Source: Saprospiraceae bacterium (lineage in GTDB: Bacteria > Bacteroidota > Bacteroidia > Chitinophagales > Saprospiraceae). From it: a DNA stretch of 64,000 bases. The position numbers and the translations under genes were made by a program. The notes beneath the pieces were generated by a model. That model saw only the letters and a list, made by a program, of their open reading frames with translations, was not told the origin of the DNA and did no database searches. Of this stretch, positions 17,058 to 28,642 are shown in pieces (within the stretch, counting starts at the first letter, position 1; each line of letters begins with the position of its first letter). Where the stretch lies: contig CATQHI010000002.1 in the NCBI GenBank assembly GCA_958295895.1, positions 124,001-188,000 of the forward strand. The letters are read 5' to 3'.

Positions 17058-18481
17058 ACCACACCGGTTTTTTCATGGGGCGTAGGTCCCGCTTTGCTCA
17101 TGGTCATGACCCCAAAATCCACGATGTACAGCGCATCGCCGGAGGGCGTAAACTGCACGGAATTAGGGCGTTCCAGGCCGCCACTGCCGAGCCAGGAAGC
17201 CGGCCCGTCCTTCTTTCCTTTATTCACCACGAAGTCCTCCACCCGACCCGTTGCTATGTCTACCCGTACCACCTTATACCCGACCGGAGCGAGCACCTTA
17301 CCGACCTTTGGGGCCATATCGCCGAACTGAGCGACGAACGCCTGCCCGCGGAACCCAAACGCCGGGTTGGTGGAGAAATCAAGCCCGTTCGAGGAAGAAT
17401 GAACGCCGAAGGTGGCCACGGGCGCGGGTGGGTCGCCGGGAGGGTTAGTCACCAGGGGACCCCGCGGTTTTCCCTCCCCGGGTACGTGGGTGACGGCAAG
17501 CGGAAGTTGCCCGTTGTAGTCGGGCCAGCCATACCACTTTCCCGCCTCGAGCCGGTAGAGGACGTCGCCAATTCCCCAGACCGGTCGACTGCCCCGATTG
17601 TCGTAAGCGTTCTGGGTGATGTAGATAGCACCATCCGGCGCCGTAGCTAGTCCGTAGGGATTGCGGAAGCCCCACGCCACTACCTTCGGCTCGCCTCCGG
17701 TAAGGGCTACGCGGAGCACGGCACCCGTGCAGGGGACTTCCCCCTTGATCATCTGTCCTTGTCTCACCGCGGTGTTGTAGGGTGAGTAAGGCCCCGTCAC
17801 GGCACGGTCCTTCGGATCGTCCGTCAGTACGTTGGGAGTAGTGTAGTTAATGTCGGCGAGGATGATGTCGGCGCAGGGGATGTCGTGAAAGTCCGGGTGC
17901 CGCCGGAGCCAACCGAAGTCGGCGTTGTCACTGCCCACTACGCCGGAGTTGGTGGCCGTACCCTGACCGAAGTACAGGTAGCCCTCCTGAATTAGGGGAC
18001 CGTTGGTGTGGTGGTCGCCGTAGCTAGGTAGTCCCTCCACTAGTGCCTGAGCCTCTCCGGCCTGACTCACCCGGAGGATTTTTCCGCCCTCGAGCTGTCC
18101 GCCCTCGGCGATATAGAAAAAGCCATCGTGGTAGGTCACGCCGTTCCAGGGGCCGTTTTCTGCCCCGGCATATACCTCGGTGGTCTGTCCATCAGCCCCA
18201 ATGCGTAATAACCGGGGTTGGAGAAATACCTCCCCGTAGGAATAGCCCGCCTCGATGACGTAGGGGATGCCGTCTTCGTCAAAGGTGAGCGCCGTAGGAA
18301 AAGTTAGTCCCGAAGCCACTGCCTCGATGCGGTAGCCCTCCGGCACTAGGACGTCGGTAGGATCGATGTTCCGCTCCCGCGGGTTGCCGGAGATTTGTCC
18401 GCCGCCGTTAGAGGGTAAGATCCGGTAGCAGCCCTGTAGCAGCACGCCACAGGCTAGGAGATACACGAGTGCGTGTTTCAT
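17036..18481 (-). CDS. PQQ-dependent sugar (glucose/sorbosone) dehydrogenase-like lipoprotein
   Basis: 481 residues, lipoprotein signal (LLACGVLLQGC, Cys18). The body is the six-bladed beta-propeller of the glucose/sorbosone dehydrogenase family, with blades marked by EGYRIEAVASGLTFPTALTF, GPWNGVTYHDGFFYIAEGG and AWGFRNPYGLATAPDGAIYI. Soluble PQQ glucose dehydrogenases oxidise sugars in the periplasm. The next gene is a cytochrome lipoprotein, which fits electron transfer out of the enzyme. No pqq genes are in the window, so the cofactor is inferred. Confidence 0.82.
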   Translation of the reverse strand: MKHALVYLLACGVLLQGCYRILPSNGGGQISGNPRERNIDPTDVLVPEGYRIEAVASGLTFPTALTFDEDGIPYVIEAGYSYGEVFLQPRLLRIGADGQTTEVYAGAENGPWNGVTYHDGFFYIAEGGQLEGGKILRVSQAGEAQALVEGLPSYGDHHTNGPLIQEGYLYFGQGTATNSGVVGSDNADFGWLRRHPDFHDIPCADIILADINYTTPNVLTDDPKDRAVTGPYSPYNTAVRQGQMIKGEVPCTGAVLRVALTGGEPKVVAWGFRNPYGLATAPDGAIYITQNAYDNRGSRPVWGIGDVLYRLEAGKWYGWPDYNGQLPLAVTHVPGEGKPRGPLVTNPPGDPPAPVATFGVHSSSNGLDFSTNPAFGFRGQAFVAQFGDMAPKVGKVLAPVGYKVVRVDIATGRVEDFVVNKGKKDGPASWLGSGGLERPNSVQFTPSGDALYIVDFGVMTMSKAGPTPHEKTGVVWKVSKQ

Positions 18482-18603
18482 ACTTCCGGGAACTAGGTGC
18501 CCCCTCCAAACCAGCCGCGTTTACGGGAAGTTCGGCAGACCGACTGCTGAACTGCGATAGCCGCACCTGTGTATTTCATAATCCCCACCACCCCTTCACG
18601 ACC

Positions 18604-19107
18604 ATGCCCGCCACCCCCCAAATCCGCTTCTCCCACTTCCTCGAGCAGTTCCCCGCGTTGGAACTTCCCATCACCCTGGGCGAGGATACCGTACGCCGCA
18701 TCAGCAAGGAGACCCCGCCCCTACCCGCGCGTATGATCGAGCAGTTCCTGCTACCACTAGAGCCCACGCAGATCAACGATGAGTTCACGGAGTTCATCGC
18801 CTGCCTGCGGCTACCGGAAGCAGATGACTACATCGGATTGGTGTACTGGCGGGCCGATCTGGCGCAGTACCACTACACCCTGGTTACCCTGAACCCGAAA
18901 ACGGAGGAGCTCATCGACCGCCTCATTCTGGCCGGCACGAGCTACGACGGGCAGGAGCTAACCCAGACTACCGCTGCGCTCACGGACGGACTGATGATCT
19001 ACCAAGTCAGCGGACAGGGCGGCGGCGGGGACTTCGACTACCAGGCCAGCGGCAGCACGGCGCGTCGCTTTCAGATCGCGGCCTCCGGTAAGATCATTGA
19101 GTTATAA
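18604..19107 (+). CDS. hypothetical protein
   Basis: 167 residues from ATG 18604. There is no signal peptide, membrane segment or recognised motif. A mixed alpha/beta core is likely (PEADDYIGLVYWRADLAQYHYTLV), with a glycine-rich turn QGGGGDFDY near the C-terminus. Its end overlaps the end of the convergent OmpA-type gene by 14 nt. The function is unknown. Confidence 0.6.
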   Translation: MPATPQIRFSHFLEQFPALELPITLGEDTVRRISKETPPLPARMIEQFLLPLEPTQINDEFTEFIACLRLPEADDYIGLVYWRADLAQYHYTLVTLNPKTEELIDRLILAGTSYDGQELTQTTAALTDGLMIYQVSGQGGGGDFDYQASGSTARRFQIAASGKIIEL

Positions 19108-19963
19108 CCTCCACCCGCTCGCCGGCGGCGGACTCGTGGTTGCCGTAGCCCACTACGCGGAAATTCTCGCGGGCGATGCCGGCCTCCAGTAAATGATTGC
19201 GGATCGTCACGGCCCGCTCCTCGCTCAGGAGTTGGGCGGCACGGGCATCGAGCTTACGTGCGGTATGTACCCGTATCTCTACCACCCCGGTTGATGCACG
19301 GACCTGTTCCACGAGTGCGTCCAGGGCGTCGTAGCCGGCCGCGTTCGGGTAAGCGGTGTTGGTGATGAAGGTCACTCCGGCGGGTACGGCGTCTGGGGGT
19401 GATTTAGCCGTCACGGCGGTAGGCTCGAAGACGGGCGGCGCTGGTTTGTCAGCTGTCGCAGGTGCCTCGCCGCGGGACTCCCGTAGCCTGGCTCGTAGCG
19501 CTTCTAGTTCGGCGAGCTGTTGGGCATACTCGGCGTCCAGGCGGGCCGCCTCATCGGCGTCCACGGGCTCCTCCCGGGGTAGGTCGCGCTGCATGCGGCG
19601 CTCCCAGTCCGTACGCTCGTCCAGCGTGGGTTCCGACGGGGGAGTATATAGGCCGGAACGTACGCTGGAGCGGAGTTGTACCGTATCACGGGGATTGACG
19701 CTGGTGGGGACCACCGGGATTTGTTCTTCCACCGTCGGGTCGGTCCAGGTGCCGCGCAGGTCACCGCCGCGATCGCGCTCGCGGGCCTTGCGCTCCTGCT
19801 GCTGTCGGAACTTCTCCTTCATCCGTTCTAGCTCGTCGAGGTCTTCGGCGTAGCGGGCGCGGGTGTCGGGAGCTACGGCGAGGGTGTCGGGAGTAGTCTG
19901 CGCCGGCAGGGTAACAGAAGAAACGAACAGCAGTGCGAAAAGCAGGGGTAGAAGTCTTGCCAT
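19094..19963 (-). CDS. secreted protein with OmpA-like C-terminal domain
   Basis: 289 residues. A signal peptide (PLLFALLFVSSVTLPAQ) is followed by a long charged region predicted to be coiled coil (ELERMKEKFRQQQERKARER; RLDAEYAQQLAELEALRARL). The C-terminal 85 residues look like an OmpA/MotB peptidoglycan-binding domain: VEIRVHTARKLDARAAQLLS..RAVTIRNHLLEAGI..FRVVGYG. The usual HTD.xG motif is altered to HTARKL, so binding may differ. It follows the reductase gene on the same strand (29 nt). Confidence 0.7.
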   Translation of the reverse strand: MARLLPLLFALLFVSSVTLPAQTTPDTLAVAPDTRARYAEDLDELERMKEKFRQQQERKARERDRGGDLRGTWTDPTVEEQIPVVPTSVNPRDTVQLRSSVRSGLYTPPSEPTLDERTDWERRMQRDLPREEPVDADEAARLDAEYAQQLAELEALRARLRESRGEAPATADKPAPPVFEPTAVTAKSPPDAVPAGVTFITNTAYPNAAGYDALDALVEQVRASTGVVEIRVHTARKLDARAAQLLSEERAVTIRNHLLEAGIARENFRVVGYGNHESAAGERVEVITQ

Positions 19964-19992
19964 AGCTTAAATGTACGGACTTTGGGGGGGGA

Positions 19993-21093
19993 CTACACAT
20001 CAAAATCGATAGAGACCTCCGGCGTAGTGGGGTGCGCCTGGCAGGTAAGCACGTAGCCCTCCGCCACCTCGCTGTCGTCAAGGGCGTAGCAGACGTCCAT
20101 CTTAATGCCGCCCTTTTCGACGCGGGCCATGCAGGTGGAGCAGGCACCGGCCAGGCAGCTGTACGGGGGGGTTTTGCCCTGCTCCAGGAGGGCCTCCAGG
20201 ATGTTCTGACCGGCCTTGAGCTCGACGCTGAACTCTTCCTTATTGAGCTTGACGTGTACGGTGCCGCCGCGGCTATCACTGGCCTGCTTGTTGGCATCAT
20301 TGGCGGAGACGAAACGCTCGACGTGGATGAGCTTGTCATCGATGCCGTGGCCCAGTAGAGCGGCCTCTACGTTGTCAATCATCTGGCCGGGGCCGCAGAT
20401 GTAGTAGCGGCAGTCGGGGCCGTTGGGGGGAAAGCGCTGTAGGAAATCCACCAGTACCTTGCGGTTGATGCGGCCCTTAGGGCCTTCCCAGCGGGTGGTG
20501 CTACGCTTGAATAGGCCCTTCAAGCCCTTGGTGGAATACTTTTTGGGCTTTGAAAGGATGTGCTCTACCGTGAGCTGTCCGGCGTAACGGCGTTGCAGTT
20601 CCCGGAGCTGCTTTTCAAAAATGATGTTGTCCTCATCGCGATTGCCGTACAGCAGGATGACCTCGCTCTTGGGCTCCTCCTCCAGCACGGCGCGCAGGAT
20701 CGACATGAGGGGGGTGATGCCGCTACCGGCGCCGAAAAGGTAGTAGCGGCGGCGGGCGGCGGGGTCCACCTCGGCCAGAAAGCGGCCCATGGGGGGCATT
20801 ACGTCGACGGTATCGCCGGGCCTGAGTTTTTGGGCGATAAAGTTGCTCACGACACCACCGCGCACCTGCTTGACGGTCACGGCCAGCTCGTCCTCATGGG
20901 GGGCGGAGCACATGCTGTAGGCGCGGCGCTCCTCCTTGCCGTCGATCTCGAAGCGGAGGGTGAGGTACTGCCCGGCCCGGTAGTGGAAGGCGGTCTGGTC
21001 GGCGGGGGGTACTTCGAAGTAAACACTTACGGCCTGGTCGGTCTCGGGCTGGACGCGGGAGACGCGCAGGGGGTAAAATTGTGGGCTAGACAT
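19993..21093 (-). CDS. ferredoxin--NAD(P)H reductase with C-terminal 2Fe-2S domain (PaaE/HmpX-like)
   Basis: 366 residues. The N-terminal flavin domain has RAYSMCSAP (FAD) at about residue 57, the NAD(P)-binding part has GAGSGITPLMSIL and YYICGPGQM, and the C-terminal plant-type ferredoxin domain has CLAGACSTC followed by a final Cys in LTCQAHP. This order matches PaaE-type reductases that feed electrons to oxygenases or desaturases. No oxygenase is next to it, so the partner is unknown. Confidence 0.87.
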   Translation of the reverse strand: MSSPQFYPLRVSRVQPETDQAVSVYFEVPPADQTAFHYRAGQYLTLRFEIDGKEERRAYSMCSAPHEDELAVTVKQVRGGVVSNFIAQKLRPGDTVDVMPPMGRFLAEVDPAARRRYYLFGAGSGITPLMSILRAVLEEEPKSEVILLYGNRDEDNIIFEKQLRELQRRYAGQLTVEHILSKPKKYSTKGLKGLFKRSTTRWEGPKGRINRKVLVDFLQRFPPNGPDCRYYICGPGQMIDNVEAALLGHGIDDKLIHVERFVSANDANKQASDSRGGTVHVKLNKEEFSVELKAGQNILEALLEQGKTPPYSCLAGACSTCMARVEKGGIKMDVCYALDDSEVAEGYVLTCQAHPTTPEVSIDFDV

Positions 21094-21134
21094 GCAGTTT
21101 GGTAGGGGAGTCGGTAGGAAGAATACGTGGTATC

Positions 21135-21160
21135 CTAGTACGGTAGGGGCCCCGTGCTAG
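21135..21160 (-). terminator. hairpin over the sprA stop codon
   Basis: CTAGTACGG (21135-21143) pairs with CCGTGCTAG (21152-21160) with one wobble. The sprA TAG is inside the stem. There is no long T run after it on the minus strand, so termination is a guess. Confidence 0.45.
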
Positions 21161-24100
21161 TTCAATTGGAAGCGCACGACGATACCGCCACTGGCCGCCG
21201 TCTGCGGAAAGCCGAGCGAGTTGAAGGGCACCGTCTTACGGTAATCGAAAAAGGCCCGCAGGCTCAGCCGCTGGTTGAGCTGGTACTCCGCCGAGGGGGC
21301 CAGGGTAAAGATGCGACTACCCTCCACCGGCTCGCGGGAGGGGATCGACAGCCGCCGCGCGTAGGTCTTGTTGTCGCGCAGGCTCACGTTGAACTGGATG
21401 TCGAGGTCACTGACGTTCAGGCGCCCACCGGTCCGGCTATTACCCCGCCGGTTGTTCTGCTGGGGCGTGGCATTAGGGGCGGGGTCGCGGGTGCGGCCTC
21501 CCTGTAGGAAGCCGATCTGCACGTCCTGGAGTACGATGCCGAAGCCCCCGATGATCTCCTTGCCCACACTTTCGGAGAGTAGTTTGCCCACGACGTTGAT
21601 GCTGCGCGTCTCGTTGCTGGTGTAGGCGAAGTTGACGCTCAGTCCATTGACCAGCTCGGCGTCGATGGCCAGCAGCGGAGCGAAGGCACGGGTCTCGGAG
21701 ATGTTAGGGATCTCCAGGCGGGGGAAGTAGTTGAGACTTACCGTGTCGTAGCCCTCGAGCACTCCTATGTTCTGCTCCTGCTCCAGGGCGTCAAGGTAGT
21801 CCAGGCTGGTGCCGTAGCTGCTGATGCTGAAGGTAGACTGGAAGCCGTGAGTAATGTTGACGCGGCGGAAGATATCGCTCAGTCCCCCTACCCGGTCCAA
21901 TCCGCTCCAGGTCAGGCGCCAGTTCGGGGCTCCGCGCAGGTCGAAGGGGTTGAGGTTTATCCGGTTGGGGTCCTCGTCGCGGTAAGCGGCTAGGAAGGCG
22001 GGCAGTAATACGTCCTGTTGGTTGGGACCGTAGCCGAAGGTGTAGCCCTGGGCGGCCAGGTCGGGATCGGCGTGCGGCCGGCTACCCCCGAGGCGCTGGC
22101 TGAGGATGAGGCGGTTGGCCTCGAAGGTGGTGAAGAGCGCGTCCAGGTCCGTGGTATCCTGATTAAAGAGGCTCAGTGCCCCGCCGTTACTGAAGGTGAG
22201 GGAGCCATCACGCACGGGCACGCTGTGCTCGAAGGGGGCATCGACGCCCTTTTCCTGCACCTTGAAGGTCTCGGTGTAGTTCTCGGTGAAGGCCCGGTCC
22301 ATGGTCAGCTCCAGGCGGAAATCGGTGAAGGGCTCGACGATGGCGTTGGCGTCCCAGCGCTTGGTGTAGTTCTGGATCACGTCCTGACTCAGGAACACGC
22401 TCGAACTGATGACTCCATCCTGGGCTAGCTCATTAAGGTAGTCCTCATCGCTCTGCCGCTGCTCGACCTCGAGGGTACGGATCTTAGGTTGCAGGCCACC
22501 CACGAAACCCCAGCCCGGACTGCTGAAGCCATCGCTGAGCCCGAAGAAGGCCGGCTCGGGCAGGAAGCCGGGGATGACGGTCGTGAAGTCCTCGCTATAG
22601 TTGAACCGGGCGCGGCGCAGGGCCAGGAGGGGACGCCCGAAGGAGATAGCGGTGTTATCGGCCGGCTGCCGCTCTTCCTCCGCGTCCTGCCCCGACTGGG
22701 CCGGGCGGCGGGTGGGCCGGCGGCGGTTACTCTGGTTGAACTTTTGTAGGAAGGGGATCTGGTCGTAGAAGCGCTCGAAATTCAGGTCGGCCGTGACCTG
22801 GCGCTGCTGGCTATTCTGGATGAGGTTACCGAGGCCCTTATTCTGTACGGAGATCGGCGCGGCGGCCCAGGCGTAGGTGCCCAGGTACTGGGTACGCACG
22901 TCCAGGAAGTCGAGGAAGGGCAGGAAGCGCAGCGGCAGCTGGTAGCTCAGGTTGATGGTGTGGTTGTACTGCTTGGGGCGGCCTCCCTGGAGGATGTTGT
23001 TCCAGATGCTGTCGCGACGAATACGCTTGGCATCCTCGTCGGGCAGCAGCACGAGCTCGTTCTCGTTGGGCTCGTCGATCGTCGCGTTCATGTTGGCGTT
23101 GAAGCCCAGGCGCAGGCTGCGCGTGAGGTTCCACTGTACGTCGTAGCTACGGTTCCAGATGAAGCGCTTATTGAAAAAGGTATTGAAGCGCTCGTCTACC
23201 CCGGCGAAGCGGTAGCTGGTGGTGGCGAAGCTGCGGTTCAGAATATTGGTGATGCTGATGCTGTTCGGCAGCGGGTTCAAGTTGAACTCGCTCAGTAGCC
23301 GCAGGTACTTACTCTGCAGTCCCTTGAAGGGCTCAAGGCTCTTCGGTGCCGCTCGACTGAAACTGTAGTCAAGTGCCCCGGTGTGGTCACGGATCACCTC
23401 CGAGGCGATGTAGGGATCGCTGCGCTCATTCTTGGTATAGCCGTAGCTGACGCTAAAGTTGGCCGGGTCCAGGGGACTGGGTTTGGTGCGGCGGGTCGCG
23501 GGTGCAATGCCGACGTTGTTGAAGTTGACGGCCGTGATCTTGTTGATTTCCTGGGCCTGTTCCCGGATGCTATCGCGTGCCTCGCGGGTTTCGGCCGCGT
23601 CGATCTTATCCTGTAGGCGCAGGTCGTAGTCGTAGGGGTCGTACTCCGGGGTACTGGTCTGTTTGCTGTGCTGCAGGTATACGGGCAGGCGTACGCCCCA
23701 GCGGCTGGGCAGGAAGCGGTCCATGCTCAGGTTGGTGGCGAAGTCGTAGCCGGCGGTCTTGAAGCGGTTGCGCTGTAGGAGGCTATTGTCGAGCGCCCCG
23801 AAGCCTACGCTGCTGTAGTTGACGGCGGCGGTGAGGTTACCCAGGTCGGCCAGTTGTACGTCGGCCCGGGCGATGGCGGCTACCCCACCCCGTTCGTCGA
23901 GGCCCTCCAGGCGCAGCTCGTTGACCCACACCTCGGCGCTGATGCCGTTATTGTCGAGGTCCTGCTGATTACGCACCCCGATCATGAAGACCTTGACGAA
24001 GCCCAGGTTAGGATTGCCGCGGATACGGATGGTGTGGTTGACGCCCTCGCTCGGGGAGTAGGTCTGGGAGTAGGTAGCGTCGCTGGCTACGTTGTTATTG

Positions 24101-27100
24101 TTGCGCTCCAGTTTGAGGTCGCGCAGTATCTCCAGGGGTAATTGGACTTCGTTCTGAGAGAGCCAGACGGAGTCGGCGTAGGCGCGGAGGCTAGTATTCG
24201 GATCGGGGAGTCCGACGGTATCCGACAGCGCTAGCGGCACTTCGTATTCGTAGTAGTTCTGCTCAAAATCGGAGCCCATGCGGAGGAATAGGCGCAACTC
24301 GCCGTCCTCGGGCCGCTGGATGCGACTCTGCCCGGCTGCTTCGGCTGTGCACGAACATCTTCAGGTCCTCGTAGAGGGCGCAGGTCCGTTTCGGTGTACT
24401 TGAAGACGGCGCGACTGTCGCTGGGCTGTAGGTTTTGCACCTTGAGGGATAGCGAACTGCTCATTCTGTAGCAGGTTCACTACCCCGACGCTCTGCTCGC
24501 GGCGGATGCCGTTGGGTAGCACGTAGTTGAAGGGCTGCCGGCGGCTGTTCTCCTCGATGTTGACCGCGTCGATGTTGAACTCCGTATTCTCCTCGCCGCC
24601 GATGATGGGCGTATTGGTGAAGTCGCGGTTGTAGCGCTGCCAGCTGTTGCGCACTAGGTCAAACTGGGCGAAGCGTAGTACCGTCGGGGCCTCGAAGCCC
24701 GTCATGAACATACGCATGAAACGGATGGAGCGGAAGTCCTGGATACCCCCCACGGCCGTCTTCTGATCGGTATTGAGCGGGAATGCGGAAGCGGTACCAG
24801 ATGCGGCCGGTATTGGCCACGTCCTCGATGCGGTCGGTGATGAAGGGGGGTGGCATCCCGGTCGATCTCGCGGGGGTCGGTCCGCGACTGTACCAGGGGA
24901 ATCTCGTACTGGAAATAGCTCTCCGACTCGTTGAGGGTATTGTCCTGGTTGAGGTCCTCGTCGTCGGGCAGGTTAGTGGCCGACTGCCGTAGGTTAGTGG
25001 CGGAGTTTTCGTTGGCCGCCGAGTTGCCCTGGGTATTGTTGAAGTTCTTGTAGCGGGTCAGGAGGCTGGCATCCTCCGGAAAGCGCGTCTGATCGTTGAA
25101 GTAAAAGAAGTTATCGTTGGAGGGGTCCTGGGTCGAGGCGCTCACGCACCGTACCCTGGAAGTTACTGAGGTAGTCGGCGAACTTGTCCCGCTCGCGGGC
25201 ATCGTCGGAACCATCAAGCCCGACGTCCTGGGGCCAGACGGCTGGCCGGGTCATTATCGAAGCCCTGGGTGATCTGCTGAGCCACCGGTACGCGACTGAA
25301 CTCCGTCTCGTCCACCGGTCGACTGCGGTTAATGGGCGTAGGCAGGCCGTTTTCGAAGAACTTGCGGCTGTCCTTAAGGATGTCCTCACTGACGTTACCG
25401 AGGTTGAGGTAGAGCGTGCCCTCCCTTTTCCTGGGCGTTGGCCGCCGCCTGCCGTCCGTTGGTGGGATCGAGGAAGGGCGAGAGCATCCAGAACTCGACG
25501 AACTCGATGTTGGAGGACTGGAAGTCGGTGGTGGTCATCTCCCGCATGATGCCCCCCCCAGCGGCTGGCGGGGTTCGAGCAGCTTGACCGGGGCCAGGGG
25601 ATCGCCCTGATCGGGGAATACGCCGGCGGTGAAGCCCGGGTACCCCTCCTGGGTGTCGAAGTTATAGGGCCCTCGTTCACCGGGGTAGTAGGCCATATCG
25701 AAGGTGAAAAACTGTGTAAAACGCCGTCCTACCCCGTTATCAAGATTAGGGAAGACTTCCTGTTGTGGCACGCGGCTGGTGTAGACGTTCTGGTTATCAC
25801 CGGCCCCATCGCGGCGGGAGCTCTCATCGATGCAGGTACCAGCTCAGGGCGGCCCGGTTAGCCCCCCGTGACCAGTCCGGTCCGTGCGGATTCGGGAAAA
25901 AGCGGATTGTTATTCTGCGCGTCGTTCTGCGGGATCGAGGCCAGGTACCAGCGCTGCACCGGCGTCATGAGGTCGATGGGGCTGGCCGTACCCTCGAAGT
26001 CATCCAGGTACACGATGCCTCCCTTCTCGTTGCGGCTCAGGTTGATGGCCCGGCTGTGTCCGGGGTCGAGAATGGCCGTTTCCGCCGTCACACTCACGTT
26101 CGAGGGGGGCGTTGGTGCTGAACAGCGGTAGCTTATCCAGGATGCGCGTCAGCCAGCCGGAGGGCTTGTTGTAGGTCGCGTCGAAGCCGTAGATACGGTT
26201 GTTGATGGGGTCCTCCCCAATGTTGACCTTCTGGGTGAAGGGCCGCTCGAAGAGCTGCATGAAGGTGCCCCCCACGGCCAGGTTATCGTTCACCTCATAG
26301 TCGGCGCGTAGGCCGAGCATAGTTTTAGTCTGTAGGCTGAAGATGGTGTTGTCCTCGTAGCTCACGTCCACCGGGACGCCCGAGCTGAGGATGGCATCGT
26401 TGAGGATACGGACGCGACCGGTGCTGTAGTCTACCGTATAGTCTCGCCCCTCCACCAAAAGCGCTCCACCTGCGGTCACCCGCACCGATCCCGGCGGAAT
26501 ATTGAAGGCACCCAGGCTAATTTCCGACTGCACGGAGGACTTGTAGCTTCCCCGAATTGCAAAGCGGTTCTTTTCCGGGAACTCCCGAGCCTGGAAGATC
26601 GTCGAGTCGTACAGCTCCTGGTAGGTAAAGCGGGGCGCATCCTCCGGCCGTAGCCGCTCGGCAGGTCGCTGCCGAAGGGTTCCAGCACGGGGAAATACAC
26701 CCGTCCGGTCTGGGGGTCGATCGTAATGCCCGGCACGAAGTCAAACACCCCATCGGGCTGGGGGTCGCCCTGGGTATTGAGCGGTCGAGGTTGAACGCGC
26801 GGATGAGGGTACGCCGGGGATGTAGTTGTTGGTACCGGGTAGCGAAATGTCTACCGGCAGGAAGCGCTGGAAGCCCTGGCCGGGGTTTTCGTACTGGATG
26901 TCGAGGCGGAAGTCCTCCTGTCCTACCTGGTAGGCGCCCAGAGAGTAGACGTTTTTCATCATCAGGTCCCAGGCCGGCTCGCTCACCCGCTGGGTGGAGG
27001 ACTTGAGCAGCTTGGTGAAGAGCACCTGGTTGGAGAAGTTGCTGGTGTCGGAACTGCTGTTATCGGTGTTGACCGAGAGCTCGCCCACCTTAAAGATGTT

Positions 27101-28567
27101 GCCATTGTACTTATAGCGGTAGGAGACGGCTACCACCTGGTCGGGCTGCACGTTGATGTTAAGGAGATAAAGCCGAGCTCGGGGTGGACGGTGTACTCCT
27201 GGGGATTGAGCTTACGGGCCGACACCTTCTCGAAGTCACGGATCTGCTCCAGGCCGAACTGAGCCGATTGCAGTACGGCTACCGAACGGTCGATGTCGCG
27301 CAGGTTCTCCCCTGGGCGACGAGCCGGCCGTACAGGTCGTTAGCCCCGTTCTCCGGTAGCGGGCGGCCGTCGCAGATCTCCTGGTAGCGGGGGGTAGGGA
27401 AGCGCTGTACGGCGGTGGGGTTGGTCAGCCGGGTGGGCTCGCCGAGATCAGCGAAGGCTACGATATCGCGCACGTCCAGTACCTCATTGCGGTCGTTGGT
27501 GATCCAGACCTCGATGTTTTCTAGATGGAACAGGGTATTGATCTGCGGCAGGTTCTCCAGGGCCGTTTCGTACACCTCGCGGTTGTAATGACTCAGGAAG
27601 AAGTGGGCGGTTCTCGTCGTACTCATCGGCGTAAACTTCGAACTGCGCCAGCTGGCTCCCGCCCTCGATGGTGAGCTTTTCGCGCTGCGAGCGCTCGCTG
27701 GCTGGCGATGGCCGTGAGCCGCAGGTGACCGAACTGTAGCTCGGTTTTGAGTCCGAAGAGCGACTGCGCCCCCTCGATGAGCTGACCCCGCAGCGGCAGG
27801 CTTACGTTACCGGCCTCGATCTTACGGATGATGTCGTCCTCCCCGAACACATCGCTGTTATAGTCGAGCTTGATCTGGTTGTCGAAGTTGAAGTTGGCCC
27901 CCGTATTGTAGTTGGTATTTAGCTTGAGCTTGTCGCCGATCTGGCCGGTGACGTTCATCTGAATGTCCATGTCGAAATCGAAGATCGTATTGCGGCGGAA
28001 GCGCTCGACGATGAAGGGGTTATCCTGGTACTGGTAGTTGAGTCCGAAGCTTAGGTCCACGCTACCCTGGGGCTGAATGCTGATCTCGGTGCCCCCGAAG
28101 AGATTGCTGATGAGATCGGGGTCGATCTCGATCTCGGAGAGCGGGTCGCCGATACTTATCTGATCGTCGGGATTGCCCACGCCAGCTAGATTATTGAAGT
28201 ACCTGCGTTGGTCTTCCTTCGTGCGGTACTCCAGGTACTCGTCGAAGGTAAGGTAGGTGGGCGGGCGGAAGTCGATCTCCCCCAGACGCTCGCGCACGAT
28301 GTAGCGGCCGGTGGCAGGGTCGTATTCCACGGTTTTTTCTACCGTGCTGGGGTCCTGTAGGTCGACCGGATTCTGGTTCGGATCGCTGATGAAATCACCC
28401 GTCCGGTCGCGCAGCGGCGGCAGGGTATCGTACAGAATAGCATCAAAGGGTAAGGTGCCGAGCCGGGCGCGCTCACTGGCGGCGGCATCGGCGGGCGTAC
28501 GGAAGGGCGCGTAGGTAAAACCAAACGAAAACAGGGCAACACAAAGTAGTAGCAGTGTCTTGTTCAT
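21157..28567 (-). CDS. sprA: cell-surface translocon protein SprA (frame broken in this sequence)
   Basis: The region codes for about 2,470 residues, near the size of SprA, the giant outer-membrane channel of the T9SS used for protein export and gliding. The start is MNKTLLLLCVALFSFGF (28567) with a signal peptide. SprA features include IGDKLKLNTNYNTGANFNF, MLGLRADYEVNDNLAVGGTF and the C-terminal KTVPFNSLGFPQTAASGG ending in a beta-strand. The last 1,046 residues (21157-24297) are open, but the first 4.3 kb needs at least eleven frame changes (for example near 24270, 24730, 25150, 25650, 26050, 26500, 26745, 27200 and 27625). Between breaks the protein is well conserved, so read errors are more likely than decay. 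ruvA lies directly upstream, an order also known in Flavobacterium. Confidence 0.88.
21477..21494 (+). repeat. dispersed 18-mer, 16 of 18, inside sprA
   Basis: It reads GGGCGGGGTCGCGGGTGC, the same two-substitution variant as the copy at 59446. In SprA it codes for the RTRDPAPNA segment of a periplasmic or surface loop. A weaker copy (about 13 of 18) is at 23489-23506. Confidence 0.7.
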
Positions 28568-28642
28568 ACGATGCAATCCTTCCTGAACCCCAGTTGACAG
28601 AGCGGGCAGCGAGTGTAGTAGTTAGGTAAAAGCGGCCGGCGC

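Noticed and set aside
20383..20400. GGCCGGGGCCGCAGATG in the reductase gene as an 18-mer copy
   Set aside because: It lacks the GCAGGTGC core and codes for the conserved ICGPGQM motif, so ordinary protein constraint explains it.
21157..28567. sprA as a true pseudogene
   Set aside because: Protein conservation persists across all fragments and the breaks resemble homopolymer slips; loss of SprA would also strand the T9SS-tagged phosphatase.
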